Origin: Anaeromyces robustus
Lineage: Eukaryota; Neocallimastigomycota; Neocallimastigomycetes; Neocallimastigales; Neocallimastigaceae
Reading direction: 5' to 3'
DNA length: 64,000 nt
Assembly: GCA_002104895.1 (NCBI GenBank)
Contig: MCFG01000141.1
Span: 62,001 to 126,000 of the forward strand
Positions 42,401-55,500 of this stretch are shown here, piece after piece. The translations under genes and the position numbers were made by a program. The notes under the pieces were generated by a model. The model made no database searches. It was not told the origin of the DNA and worked only from the letters and a program-made list of their open reading frames with translations. How positions within the stretch are numbered: the stretch's first letter is position 1; each line of letters opens with the position of its first letter.

Positions 42401-43407
42401 GATATCATTTTTTTTTTTTTTTTTCATTCTTCTCTATACAATACATCATTATAAAACAAAGAATAACATCTTATATTAAAAATACTGTGATGTGTCTATT
42501 AAACTCTTCTTTGAATCATCATTATCATTTCTTATAAAGAAAAAAAAAAAAAAAAAAGACTTTGAATTCATATTATGATTAGAAATACTATTATTATATC
42601 TATTATATCTTATCAGTTCAATATTAACGTTCTTGATATGAAACGGTAATATCATATATAAAATTCTAAACTTATATATACTAAAATATATTATATTATA
42701 CTTTTATATTTATTTTACTTTTTTTTTTTTTTTATTTTTTTTTTTACTTTTTTTTATTTTTAAATTTTTATTCTTTCTCAATCTCTACTAAAATTAAAAA
42801 AATAAATTATTTTTCTTCTTTTTTCTTTACATATAAAATAAAATATATATACACAAAAAAAATATTTTAATTTATTTGTATTATTATTATTTTTAATACA
42901 AAAAATAAAATAAATAAAAAAAAAAAAAAAAAAAAAAGGAAAGAAAGAAAAAAAAATGTAGTTAAACTTTACACACACATAATGTTATAATAACAATAAA
43001 AAGAATAAAAATAAATCTAAATATTATTTTACACATTCTAAATCTATTATTTCAATTTTTAAATGAAAAAGAAATAAAAAAAATATACATAAAAAAAATA
43101 TAGTTTATTTAATTAAATAATAAAATAAAATATTAAAATAATATATATATATATATATTAAAAAAAAAAAAAGTTTTACAATAATTACAATGATTAAAAA
43201 AAAAAAAGTTTTTACAATAATTACAACGATAAACGAAAAAAAAAAAAAAAAGGGGATTATATAAATAAATAAATAAATAAGTTAAAAAGAATTGATAATA
43301 ATAATAATTTTAATTATAATTATAACTATGATAATTAGTAAATAATTATATAATTTATATATTATAACTATCATTAATTATTGTTTACAAGAGTTTTTCT
43401 CTCTCGC

Positions 43408-43446
<39 letters not shown>

Positions 43447-43522
43447 TATTTTTGCTTTAAGCGATAGAATATAATTACAAATTGAATACTAAAAAGTATA
43501 TATATATCAATATATATTTGTA

Positions 43523-43561
<39 letters not shown>

Positions 43562-43734
43562 AGTTATATATATATATATATTTGGTGTGTATGCGTTTTT
43601 TTTTTTTTTTTTTTCCTTTTTTCCTTTTTTAATGCTTCATGCTTTTCATGCTTTTCATGCTTATAATACTTTTGTATAATATTTAATATTATTCATTATT
43701 ATTCTTTATTCATTAAATTATCTTTATTATAATC
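42401..43734. other. Intergenic region with poly-A/poly-T tracts
   Basis: No gene seen. It contains multiple poly-T and poly-A runs (42408-42424, 42541-42557, 43411-43441, 43528-43560, 43600-43614) and a short direct repeat, GTTTTTACAATAATTACAA-like, near 43172 and 43208. It is the 3' flank of the ankyrin gene, with a CATGCTTTT triplication at about 43633-43660. Confidence 0.7.
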
Positions 43735-44826
43735 TTATTCTTTAGCACCATATTTCAATAATAATTCAATCAATTTTGAATTATTATTCTTACGAGCTAC
43801 CATTAAAGGTGTTTCATTATTATTATTACAAGTATTAACATCAGCTCCATGTTCTAATAAAGCTTCAGCGATATCGACACTATTTTGAAGACATGAAAGA
43901 TAAAGTGGAGATTCCTCTAAATTATTTTTCATATTAATATCAACATCAGTTTGTAAAAGACGATTAACTATATTTATATTCTTTTTCCAACATGCCATAA
44001 TAAGTGCAGTTTCTCCTTTATCATTTCTTAAATTAACATTGGCATGACATTGAAGTAATTTTTCAATAACGTCTACTAATCCTTTTTTACAAGCTAAAAT
44101 TAAAGCAGATTCATCATATTTATTTTGATAATTTGGATCAGCATTATAATCCAATAACACTAAAGCTGATTTTGGCTGACTCTTCTTACATGCTAAAATA
44201 AGTAAAGTATATAAAGCATTATTTTGCATATTAGGATTAAGACCATATTGAAGCATTGTTTCTAAAGCATCGGCATTATCAGAGAAATAAAGTAAGGTAA
44301 AGGCAAACATATCAATACTAAGTGTAGTTGGTGTAGTCATACGTGTCTTATTATAGTCTTTAATTTTTTGAGTAATAATTTCTCTTTCTTTTTCATCTTG
44401 ACAATTTTTAACTTGAAGGAAAAGATCTTCAGGTAATTGATAAATATTTCCCTTTTCTTGTACAAGTTGACGATAAAATTTTTTAATTTCATCTAAATCT
44501 TGATTATAACATGCTGTTTTTAAAGGTTTTAAATAATCATCTGGTTTTGGTTCACCACCTTTAAGACTTGATTGAGATTTAGATTTTCTTAATGGCTTAA
44601 TATTAATATTACTTTCAATTTGGGCTTCCATTTGAACCTTTTCTTTAGCTTTCATTATAAGTAAATTGGTTGTAATTTCAGTATCAGATTCATTACCATT
44701 ATCATTACTATCAATATCATTAATATTATCATTAATATCACATTCTTTTTCATTTATATGATTCTTATCACCATCACTAGGATCTTTTTCTAAACTTTTA
44801 GATTCATCATAATACTTGATTTTTCC

Positions 44827-44857
<31 letters not shown>

Positions 44858-45105
44858 TTTTTTAAATTATAATTTGAAATCTTTTTATGGAATTCTGATA
44901 TAGGGCGGTCCATAGTACTACTAGCAGAATAGGAACGAAGACGTTTTAAATAATTTTCATTTCTATTATTAAAATTAGAGATATTCATATTGTGTGTCTT
45001 ATTTTTATTTTTACTATAATAATTTGGTATGGATTCCAATTTTTCTGCCTTATTTATTTTACCTGTTAATAATTCTGGATTAAAACTTTTATGTCTTGTA
45101 TGACG

Positions 45106-45142
<37 letters not shown>

Positions 45143-48045
45143 CTTCCAGTTCCATTATTTGTTGTTGAACTATTGGTTATTTCATTAAAACTTTCATGTC
45201 GAGTATGTTTTTTATTAATATAACTACCATTTACAATAGGTATAGGAGTTGGACTATTCACAAGATTTCTATTGAAAGTAATACTATTATTTCTATTATG
45301 ATTAACTTTAAGGGATGGCTTATTATTACTTTTTAATTCATCAATAATTGATAAACTACTCAATATACTTGAGGCAGAAGTTGGTGAAGTTGTGGATGGA
45401 GTAGTTGTAGAAGTTGAGTTTGAAGTAGAAGCTGTGACTGGTAAAGATGATGATGATGATGATGAAAATAAAGTAGAATCAGTTTTTGATATGTTTAAAC
45501 TAGCATTTCTTTGATGAGTCTTATTATTGAAAAAGGCTTTTTTATCGTCGTTTCTAATGATATTTTCATTTAAACTAAGAGTAGAAGTCTTATTCTTTAA
45601 GGCAGAAAGATTTTTAAAATGCATAAAAAGTAAAGAAATAATTCCTTTATATTTATATTCTTTAGCAATAGCTAAAGGAGATTTACCATTTTTATTTTTA
45701 AATGCTACGCTAGCCTCATTTTCTAATAAAAGACTAGTTAATTTCTTATTATTATTACGAATACTATGGAAAATTGCAGTTTCACCATTTAAATCGTATC
45801 TTTTATTAATAATAGCTTTATGATCTAATAAAATTTTGGCAACTTTATAATTATTCATACGACAAGCAGCAATTAATGGGGTTTCCAATTGAGCATTTAA
45901 AGGATTAATATTAATGTTTGGACATTTCAATAATTCATGAATTATTTCAATATTATTTTCATAGACAGCAATCATTAAAGCTGAATTTCCATTATGATTT
46001 TGAATATTTACATTAATAGCATCATCTGAAAGTAGTAATCGAACAATAGAGGTATAATTTTTTTTACAAGCATTATGTAGGGCAGTGTTACCATATCGAT
46101 CAATCATGTTAACATCTAAATCCAATTTTAATTCACGACTTTCTGTTAATAAAGTTTCTACTACGTTTCTTAAACCATAACGACATGCTAAAATAAGTGC
46201 TGTATCTTTTACACCATTTGTAAGGTTAACCTTAGCTCTATAACGTAAAAGAGATTTTATCATATCACAATAATGATCATCAACAATAATACTAGTGTCT
46301 TTAACTTTATAATGTTTATCAAATGAAGCTCTATGATTTAAAACAGGAATATCTGTATTGATAATTTTTGTATTGTTATTCTTAATGTCATGACTTTGAT
46401 CCAAAGGCTTTTTATTTGTTAAACTATTTTTTCTTTCAAATGATTTTCTTTTTTCCATAAATTCTTCCTTACTAGTGAAACTTACATTAGGATCAGAAAC
46501 CCCATCATTAAAACCTTCGACATCAGAAAGGGTATCATCACTATCATAGAGAACAGAAGTATCATTTTTATGATGATTATTATTATCTTGATCATTATCT
46601 TCTTCTTCAGGATCCATATTCATAAATATTCTAGAATAATAATTATCAGTAATTAAAATACTTTTATTATGAGCTAAAGTGGTCACAGATGAATTAGAAG
46701 AGGTAATACTCATACGATCATCTTCTTCAATTTTATCATAATCAGAAAAATTGATTAATGTACTACTGGATTTATTAAGTTCTTCATCCTCTGAGGTATC
46801 AATATTCATATCCTTCATTAATTTCTTGATAATATAAATTAAAGGTGTGTTTTTATCCTGACCAAACTTTACATCCACATTAATATTAATACCCAAAAGA
46901 AGATTTATGATTTCTGTATTTGAAGTATTAATAGAGTTTCTAAGTAAGTTTTCATTTTCATTCTTTAATAAAAACTGACCACCGGAATTAATGAGTGCCT
47001 TGATAATAGGAATATTTTGTTGTTCAATAGCAATACGAAGAGGTGTTTTATTGTCATTAGTAACATGATTAATATCAATACTACGACAAGTAAGTAATAA
47101 TTTAACAATTTCAAGTTGACCTTCTCTTACAGCTAATGTTAAAGCATTTTCTCCATGATTGACATAATTTAAATCTGCTTTATGTTTGATCATAAATTTA
47201 GAAAGTTTAATGTAACCTAAGCGACAAAATTCCATAAATAATGTATTACCATTCTTATTTCTGAGAGTAAGAATTAAATTTTTTTTATTTGGACTTTGAC
47301 TTTCCATTTCGATGACATCTTTAAGGAGTGCTTCGCGTGGCATAAGTTGAAATAGAATGTATTCATCATTCATGTCTTTTATAAGTGTTGTAGCACCATC
47401 TTCAATTAAAGTTTTAATTAATTCTTTATTCTCACTGGCTAAGGCTTCTTCAATTGGTGTTTTTCCATTTTTATTTCTAAGATTCAAATTAATGTTTTTA
47501 TTCAAAAGTAAACTAACAATATCATTACGATTTTTACTAATGGCTGAAAATAATGGACTCTCACCTTGATTATTTTGGGTATTAACATTTATATTAGTTT
47601 GTAAAATTAAATCTACTAACTTTTTATTCCCATTTTCAATAGCTAACATTAAACAATTATCACCATTATTGTTTTTAGTATTAATATCAGAAGTATAACT
47701 GAGAAGTTTAGATATCAACTTTTCATTTTTATCATAAATAATTGACAACATTAATGGCGTATTACCGTTATTGTCTTGTTGATTCATAATATTTGGATTA
47801 ATATTTAATAATTTATCCAATAATTTTACATCATTTAATGTTTCAATAATTCTAAATAAATTTAAACTAGAAATATTGACTTGTTTAAACAAGGTATTCC
47901 TTTTAGCATTTTTATTACCATTTTTTGCTTTTTTGGAAGTGACTTTTGAATTTGTTTGATTATTGCTATTTTCGAAAAACTTAATATATATACTATAAAT
48001 AAATAATAATATATTGATTCCAAATACCAGTAGTTTTTGTTTCAA
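43735..48045 (-). CDS. Large ankyrin-repeat protein with N-terminal membrane anchor, 1436 aa
   Basis: A single-exon frame on the minus strand. The N-terminus MKQKLLVFGINILLFIYSIYIKF is a signal peptide or, more likely, a signal anchor, followed by a short Lys/Asn linker. Three blocks of ankyrin repeats are seen: about 60-420 (DNNGNTPLMLSI, NGKTPIEEALASENKELI, NHGENALTLAVREG), about 590-830 (GVKDTALILACRYG, YGNTALHNACKKN, NGNSALMIAV) and about 1285-1436 (YDESALILACKKG, KGETALIMACWKKN, NNETPLMVARKNN). Between them are long disordered Ser/Asn/Thr/Asp linkers (about 420-590 and 830-1200), the second rich in R-x-x-S sites. The repeats bind protein partners; the partner and process cannot be read from sequence. 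If the N-terminus is an anchor, the repeats face one side of an endomembrane. The lack of introns over 4.3 kb is unusual beside its neighbours. The start is the first ATG of the frame. Confidence 0.9.
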
Positions 48046-49327
48046 ATTTGTTCTAAAATATTTTAAATTATTGGTATGCCAATTATATATTATTTAATAT
48101 ATATGAAATAATTTGTATAAGTATTTTTTTTTCAATAATATTTAATATTACATAATAATAAAATAATAAAAGAAATAAAAAAAAAAAAGTTAAAAATATA
48201 TATTTTTATTGAGCATGTTACTTATTTCAAAAATATAAAAATAGTAATAGTATTAATCTATTTAAATCAATGAAAAAAGAAAATAGAAAAAAGAAAAAAC
48301 CTATAAAAAATATTATACGAAATAAATAAAATTTATCTCTTTTTATTATTATCTTTTCATAAAAAATATAATAATATAACCAATACTATTCACAGTATAA
48401 TACATATAAAAAGACATAATTTTAAAAGAATTCTTTTATTAATTATTAAAAATTATAAAATATCTATTCGTTATAAATAAAAGTATATACTTTTATAAAA
48501 TATGTTTACAGATATAAATATATATAAATTATTATATAGATATTTCTCTTCTTTCAAATTTCAAATGATTATATTTAAAAATGTTCGAAATTTCTTATTG
48601 ATTTTTTACATATATTACAAATATTTAAAAGTTATCCATCAAAAAAAAAAATACTTACAAAAAAGAGTTCATTTTTCTCAGTTTTTCATATATATAATAG
48701 GTAATATTTGATGTATTGACACACTTCTGAATATTTTTATTTTAATAATTATTTTTTATGAACTAATTTTTTACTTTTTAAAATAATTTTCTGTAAAGCA
48801 TTTAAAAAAAAAAAAAAAAAAAATTTATATATATATATATTATTTTCTTATTTATCTATTTATTTATTTATTTTTTATTTATTATTCATTATTTATATAT
48901 ATTTTCATACATTCATTTTAATTTGTCTTTTTTTTTTTTTTTTTTTTTTTTTGAACTTTTTTATTTTATTATTATACATATATTCTCATTATATTAATAA
49001 TATAATATATTTAATTTATTTGTTATATATTATTTAGTATATATTATTTATAGTATTTATAGTATTTAATTTTATTTTTATTATTATAGAATGTCATATA
49101 ATAAAATTAATTTTTATTTATTTATTATATATACTTAATAATATATTTGAGTGTAAAAGATTTTTATAATTTATTCATGTTTAACATTATTAAATAATAT
49201 ATATTATATTTTTTATATTATACACATTTATAGTAATATTTTAAAATATGTTTACTAAAATCATACATTTAAAAAAAAGAATATTAAAGCATATTTAAAT
49301 AAGTTCTTATAAAGAATTATAAAGAAC

Positions 49328-49362
<35 letters not shown>

Positions 49363-50130
49363 TCATGAATTATGTTATTGATTAACTTGAAATATATTTC
49401 ATCCATTATATTTTTTTTGTATTTTTGTTTAAAAAGTAAAATATTTTAATAAAATATAATTAATATTACTTTATTTTATTATTAAAAATTTTATGGTTAT
49501 TTATCATTTTTTTTTAGTAGCCATCTTTATTGTACATATATATTTTCTATAGAATGAATAATCATATATCATATTAATATATATTACATTTTAAATAATA
49601 ATATATTTAATCAACTTATTATATATATAAATATCTTATAAATTAAAATAAATTAAAGTTGTATAGAATAATAACAAATAAGTAAAAAAATTTTTTTATT
49701 TGTGTGATGAATTTATTGACTCTAAAACTCTATTTATTAATATTTTGACTTTAAAGAATTAATATTATATAAAATATTATTATTTTTATTATTATAGTTA
49801 ATAATTATTTTTTATAGTGATATAATACACAAATGTATATATCTAAAATCATATATCTTAAACATTACTAATATATAAAAAATAGTTCTAAAAAAAAAAA
49901 ACCTATAAGCAGTAGAAATATAATTTAAAAGACTGAATTAAGTATAAAAATTAAAAAAAAAAAGTTTTTTTCATTTCTTTTATAACAATAACATAATATT
50001 ATTTTAAGTTTATAAAAATTTAATGACATATACATACATACCAATGAAATTTAATTTATGTATAATAAAAAGTAGGGTTTAATTAATAATAATGATAAAT
50101 ATTATATATATACTTAAAAATAATAATAAA

Positions 50131-50178
50131 TATTACTTAATTATATTATTATTAATTATTAATAATAATTAAGTAATA
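50131..50178. repeat. AT-only inverted repeat (14-bp arms plus paired core)
   Basis: TATTACTTAATTAT at 50131-50144 and its reverse complement at 50165-50178 flank an ATTATTATTAATTATT core that can pair further. The sequence is A/T-rich, so this is weaker evidence than the other foldbacks. Confidence 0.65.
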
Positions 50179-52879
50179 TAAAAATAAAAAAAGTAAAAAA
50201 AATAATATAAACATTTTTTAAATATATATCTATGTTTATAAAAAGTGTAAATAAAACGACATAATTTTGGTTTAAATAACAAAATAAAGTTATAAGAGTT
50301 GGCAAGTTATACCCCATTGATATGATAAATTAAAATTGATAATAATTTTATTTCTGTTTTTTTTTTTAATTCTTTATTTTCTTTCTTTCTTTCTTTCTTT
50401 CTTTTTTTTCTTTTTTTTTTTAATTTTATAAATAAATAAAAATTTAAATCTATAAAAGAATGCGTAATAATTATAAAATTATTTTTACTCTTTTGGTAAC
50501 TATTATTATTATTATTATAAATTAAATTTTCTGAAATTACCATTAAGATGGATGATTTTATTGTTTTTATTTGTAAGTGGCATTATTTATTTATTCATTC
50601 ATTTATTTTTTATTCATTTACATATTTATTTATTTATTTTTTATTTAATTATTTATTTAATTTTACATTTATACATTTAATTTATACCTAAAAAGCAAGT
50701 AATAAAATGAATAACAGATTGGAGAATTTTATATAATTCATAATATTTATATTTATATACATTAAAAATATTTTGTGATACATATTAAATATTCTTTTCT
50801 TTTTTATTATTTACAATATTTAATTATAATATATTAATGATAAGTGATACAAAAAAAATATTTAATTATAATATATATTATATAAAATATATTATTATAA
50901 TATTAAATTATTAATATTAATATTAATATTATAAAATACATTATTATTTACTTTAAACTAAAAAATCCATTAAAATGAAACAAGAAAAAAAAAAAAAAAA
51001 AAAAAAAATCAATAAATAATTATATAAATAAATTTACAGTATATTATATTATAATGTATAAAATTTATATACAATTTTTAATTGATTTGATTATAAAAAT
51101 AATATATTTATTTTTTTAACAGAAAAAAATACTTGCCACTTTTATTATATATATTTTTATTAGTGTATTTTTTTTTATTTTATTTTTTAATAATATATTT
51201 ATCAAAATGTTTTTATATTGATATGAATTGTGTGTAATTTTCAATACTTATATGAATATCTTTATTATTTCAACACGTGTATAATTTTTTTTTATACCTT
51301 TCAAAATCATTTAGTATTCATTTTCACAATATTAATAATCACTCTAAGAAATTTATTATTTATTAGGTATAAATTTATAAATATTGTTTGTTAACATTTA
51401 TCATATCTTATTGCTCATTAAAAATCAGTTATCAGTGCACTTCTTATATACGTTACAACTTTTTTTAAATATATTTTTATTAAGTTTTTTCAAATATTTT
51501 TATATTTTTGTTAAGAATTTATGTTATATATATTTAAAATATTAGATTATAACATATATTTAAAATATTAGATTATTTACTGAGGTAAGAGATTAAAATG
51601 AAATGTAAATCATATAGATATATAAATAATGAATATAGAATATATTTTATTTTTAAATACATATTTATCCTTTACTATTATAAAATATGTATTTTATATA
51701 TATTACTATTTTATATATTACAAATGATTTAAAAAGAATTATTTTTTTATTTCTTTTATATATATATAAAATACATAAATTTGTACGAATTTTATTTTGA
51801 TAATGTCATTCATTATATATATTATTTTTAATAATTAATACAAAAATAAAAAAAAATTATAAATTATTTAAATAAATAAACGAAAAAAAAATAATTTTAT
51901 TTAATTATTTTAATAAAATATTCATTAAATTATTAAAGGAATTATATTTGAATAATTATAAATATATATAATAATATATATTTATAAATCTTTGTCTAAT
52001 AATTTATAATAATATTCTATACTTTTTTTTTTCTTTATTTATATTGAGTGTAGTGTAATGTAATTTAAAATAATCAATAATATTGTTGATTCTTTTTCTA
52101 TATTAATAATGAATATTAAAAAATAAATTTATAACTTATATGAACATTTGTACTTTTGCTTTACTTATAATATTTTATTATATTATTTTTATTATTTTAT
52201 TATTTATCAAAAGTTATAAGAATGTATATAATATATATTAATCATAATAATAAAAAAAAAAAAATAAAATTAATATTAATATTAATAAAATGAATATTTA
52301 AAATTAATAATACATTTTATATTTATTAAAAATTATCATATGAATTTTTTATAATATAATAAATTATCATATTTTATTATTAGAGTTTTGGTAGTTTGGT
52401 AATATCATCATCTTATTCCTGTTTAAAAAAAAATTACCATTAAAATTTTTTAATATAATTATCTTCTTTAATATAATGATATTGCTAATAAATATATATA
52501 ATAAATAAAATATTATATAAAGTAAAAATATTAATAATATTATTAAAATTATTACTTTATATATTCTAATATATAAAAAAAAAATTAATTATTTATATAT
52601 CTAGTTTAATTATTTAATTAATTATTACTAATTATTTTTGTTTTTATTTTTATAGAGAAGTAATCCATCATTTATTTGTTAATTAATTATAAAAAAATAT
52701 ATTAATTAAAAAAAAAATATCATCATATTATTATTATTTAATTCCTTATAAAATAAACATATACTGGGTTACATACAATGTACAATAAAAATTAATATCT
52801 AAATATCGGAATTTATGATAATAGCATTTGTTTCCTTTTTTATTAATTCTGTACTAATTATTTTTATTAATTTATTTAT

Positions 52880-52963
52880 AATGAAATAAAGAAATGAATA
52901 AATAAATTAATAAATTAATAAATAAAATAAATAAATAAATAAATAAATAAATAAATTAATTAA

Positions 52964-52998
<35 letters not shown>

Positions 52999-53012
52999 AA
53001 TAAATGAATTAA

Positions 53013-53067
<55 letters not shown>

Positions 53068-53070
53068 AAT
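52880..53070. repeat. (AAAT)n microsatellite domain
   Basis: AAAT units with occasional TTAAT and ATGAAT interruptions; the longest pure run is about 53008-53067. Confidence 0.93.
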
Positions 53071-53943
53071 AATATATATATAAAGAAAGAAAGAATTTAT
53101 TATTAAATAACAAAAAAATATAATTACATCCGAACAAAATAAAATGATTATTATTCTCATTTATTTTCAATATATAGTTACTGTATGATTCATATTCATT
53201 AGTGATATCCTCATTTCTTTAATTTAATAAAAATCTAAATTTAAAATATATAATGTTCATATATTATATACATTTTTATCAAGATGAAAAAACATTTTAT
53301 TAATTTGTTTATAAAATGTTTCTTTTTTTTTTTTTAACATAACCACTATTAAATATATTTTATCATTTTCATTTAGGAATCAAAAAGAAATTTAATATTA
53401 TATTTTTTTTATTTTCCAATAATAATAACCGTCTTTTTCCTTGTTTTTTTTTTTATCAAATATAAAGAAATTTAATATTATTAATATTTATTATTAAATA
53501 AAATTTTTTCATTTATGATGTGTACATTTTATGTTAATAATGCTATTCTGGAAAGCATTTATTTCCTCCAAAAAAAAAAAAAAATAGTGTTATTACTACT
53601 TTCTGTTGATAACTTTTTCTTTTTTTTCACTAGTATTATCTATACCAATTGTTATTAATTTAAATACATAATAGTATTTAAAAATAAAAAATTACTTAAT
53701 TAATAATAATTGGCGTGTTTAATATTATTATATTCAATTTATAAATGATAATTAGTTAAAAATTGATAAATATCGAAAGAATTGAAAATCTTGAAACTAT
53801 CCCATTATTAATTATAGTAATAAATTTTCATTTAACATGCTTTACATGTATTATATAATAATATTTTTAAAATTTTAAATATTTTATAGATAATAGTTAA
53901 AAGTGTAGTATAGTATATATTAGTGTAATATACACTTTTATAT

Positions 53944-53989
53944 AAATCCAACATATAAATATATAAATATTGTTTTATATGTTGGATTT
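53944..53989. repeat. Hairpin: 16-bp perfect inverted repeat followed by poly-T
   Basis: AAATCCAACATATAAA at 53944-53959 pairs with 53974-53989 across a 14-nt loop. A T-run follows directly. It looks like a bacterial terminator in shape, but no gene precedes it, so I record it only as a hairpin. Confidence 0.8.
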
Positions 53990-54839
53990 TTTTTTTTATT
54001 TAATAATTATATATTAAATAAAAATGAAATTTTATAAATAATCAATAATTAAATAAAAATGATTTTTTATAAAAATCAATAATCAATAATTATAGATTAG
54101 ATTATTATAAAATTTAAGTATATACCAAATATAAAAATTATACAAAAATTATTTATTATTTATTATTTATTATTTTAATTGAAAATCATTATAAATTTTA
54201 ACATCATTTCACAGTTTCATGTTCATATTTAACGATTAACCTATGAATTTAAATTTATTATTTTTTTTATTTTTTTTATAATAATAATTATAAAAGCTTA
54301 ATTTAAATTTATTTAGCATTTGGTTTAATTTTTAATAAATTGTTTCATTTTCTATTATTTATGGAAAGATTTAAAAAATATATCTATTTATTTGGTGTAA
54401 CTTATATTATTAATATAGTAAATTGAATGGACCGCAATAATTGATAATCAAATTAAATTAGTATAATTAATATATTATTTTAATTAAATTATTATTATTA
54501 ATATATAAATTGATATTAAATTTTCAATGATTCATATTAGAATCAATTATTTTTATAAATGAATTATTGAATATTTATGAATATGCAAATAATGTATATA
54601 TAAAAAATATATTAGAAATTTAAAATTATAACTAAAAAAAATATTTAATCCTATATTATTTTTATTATTATTTATTTTTATTATTCTTTTTTTAAATTAT
54701 AATTATCATTTTCTTTTAAATTAAAAATTTAAAAAATATAATAAATAAAGTTTTACAAATAAAAAAATTTTTTTACCATTTTTAAAAAAAAAATATAAAA
54801 TATTTTCCTTTTTTTTTTTTTTTTTTTATTTTTTCTTTT

Positions 54840-54955
54840 CTTTATTTTTATAATTTAAAATTTTCGTTTTTGTAATTATCATTTGTGTAATTAAATTCTT
54901 TATTTTTATAATTTAAAATTTTCGTTTTTGTAATTATCATTTGTGTAATTAATAA
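54840..54955. promoter_or_regulatory. Perfect 58-bp tandem duplication upstream of the GH16 gene
   Basis: Unit 1 (54840-54897) and unit 2 (54898-54955) are identical apart from the last bases. Each contains ATAATTTAAAATTTTCGTTT and GTAATTATCATTTGTGTAAT. The second copy ends 76 bp before the GH16 ATG, so the block lies in the promoter or 5' UTR. The non-repetitive sequence inside each unit argues against simple slippage of a microsatellite. A regulatory role is inference only. Confidence 0.85.
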
Positions 54956-55031
54956 GTTAAAATTGTAAATATTATACTTTAATTGTAAAAAAAAATAAAA
55001 AAGATTTAAAAAAAAAACTGTATTTATAAAG

Positions 55032-55466
55032 ATGAGATTTAATAAAGTATTAGCATTTATTGGTTTAGTAGGTGCTTCTATGGCAGCTTGTCGTAAGTTT
55101 TATTTTTATATTGAAATATTAAATCTTTGTTTATTTTTAAATTTAAAAATTTATTTTATATATAAATAATTACGAATATTAATAAATAATTTGGAAAAAA
55201 TTATATTTTATATATTGATATAATTAAATAAATTAAAAATTATTTATTGATTTATTTAATAATAATACAGCACCAGAATTAAAATCTTGTGGTGAAGCTT
55301 GCTATGATCCAGCTTCCTATTCTTGTGATGAAGGTGTTTTATGGTAAGAAAATTATTTAAAATTATTATAATATATCTTTTTTATTAAATTTTTTATTTT
55401 AAATATTTTTTTATTATTGCTATAACAAATAACATGAAAATTTATATACCAATACTAATAATTTAT

Positions 55467-55500
<34 letters not shown>

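Larger units (their letters stand above)
48046..55031. other. 7-kb gene desert
   Basis: I found no coding segment, tRNA or recognisable element. It contains poly-A/T tracts, short (TTTA)n at 49320-49362, an (AAAT)n domain at 52880-53070, hairpins at 50131-50178 and 53944-53989, and the 58-bp duplication at 54840-54955. The only sizeable open frame on its left side (48502-48711, +) has no domain character. The right end is the GH16 promoter. Confidence 0.7.

Noticed and set aside
53944-53997. Bacterial rho-independent terminator
   Set aside because: The shape fits, but the window is eukaryotic and no gene ends next to it.
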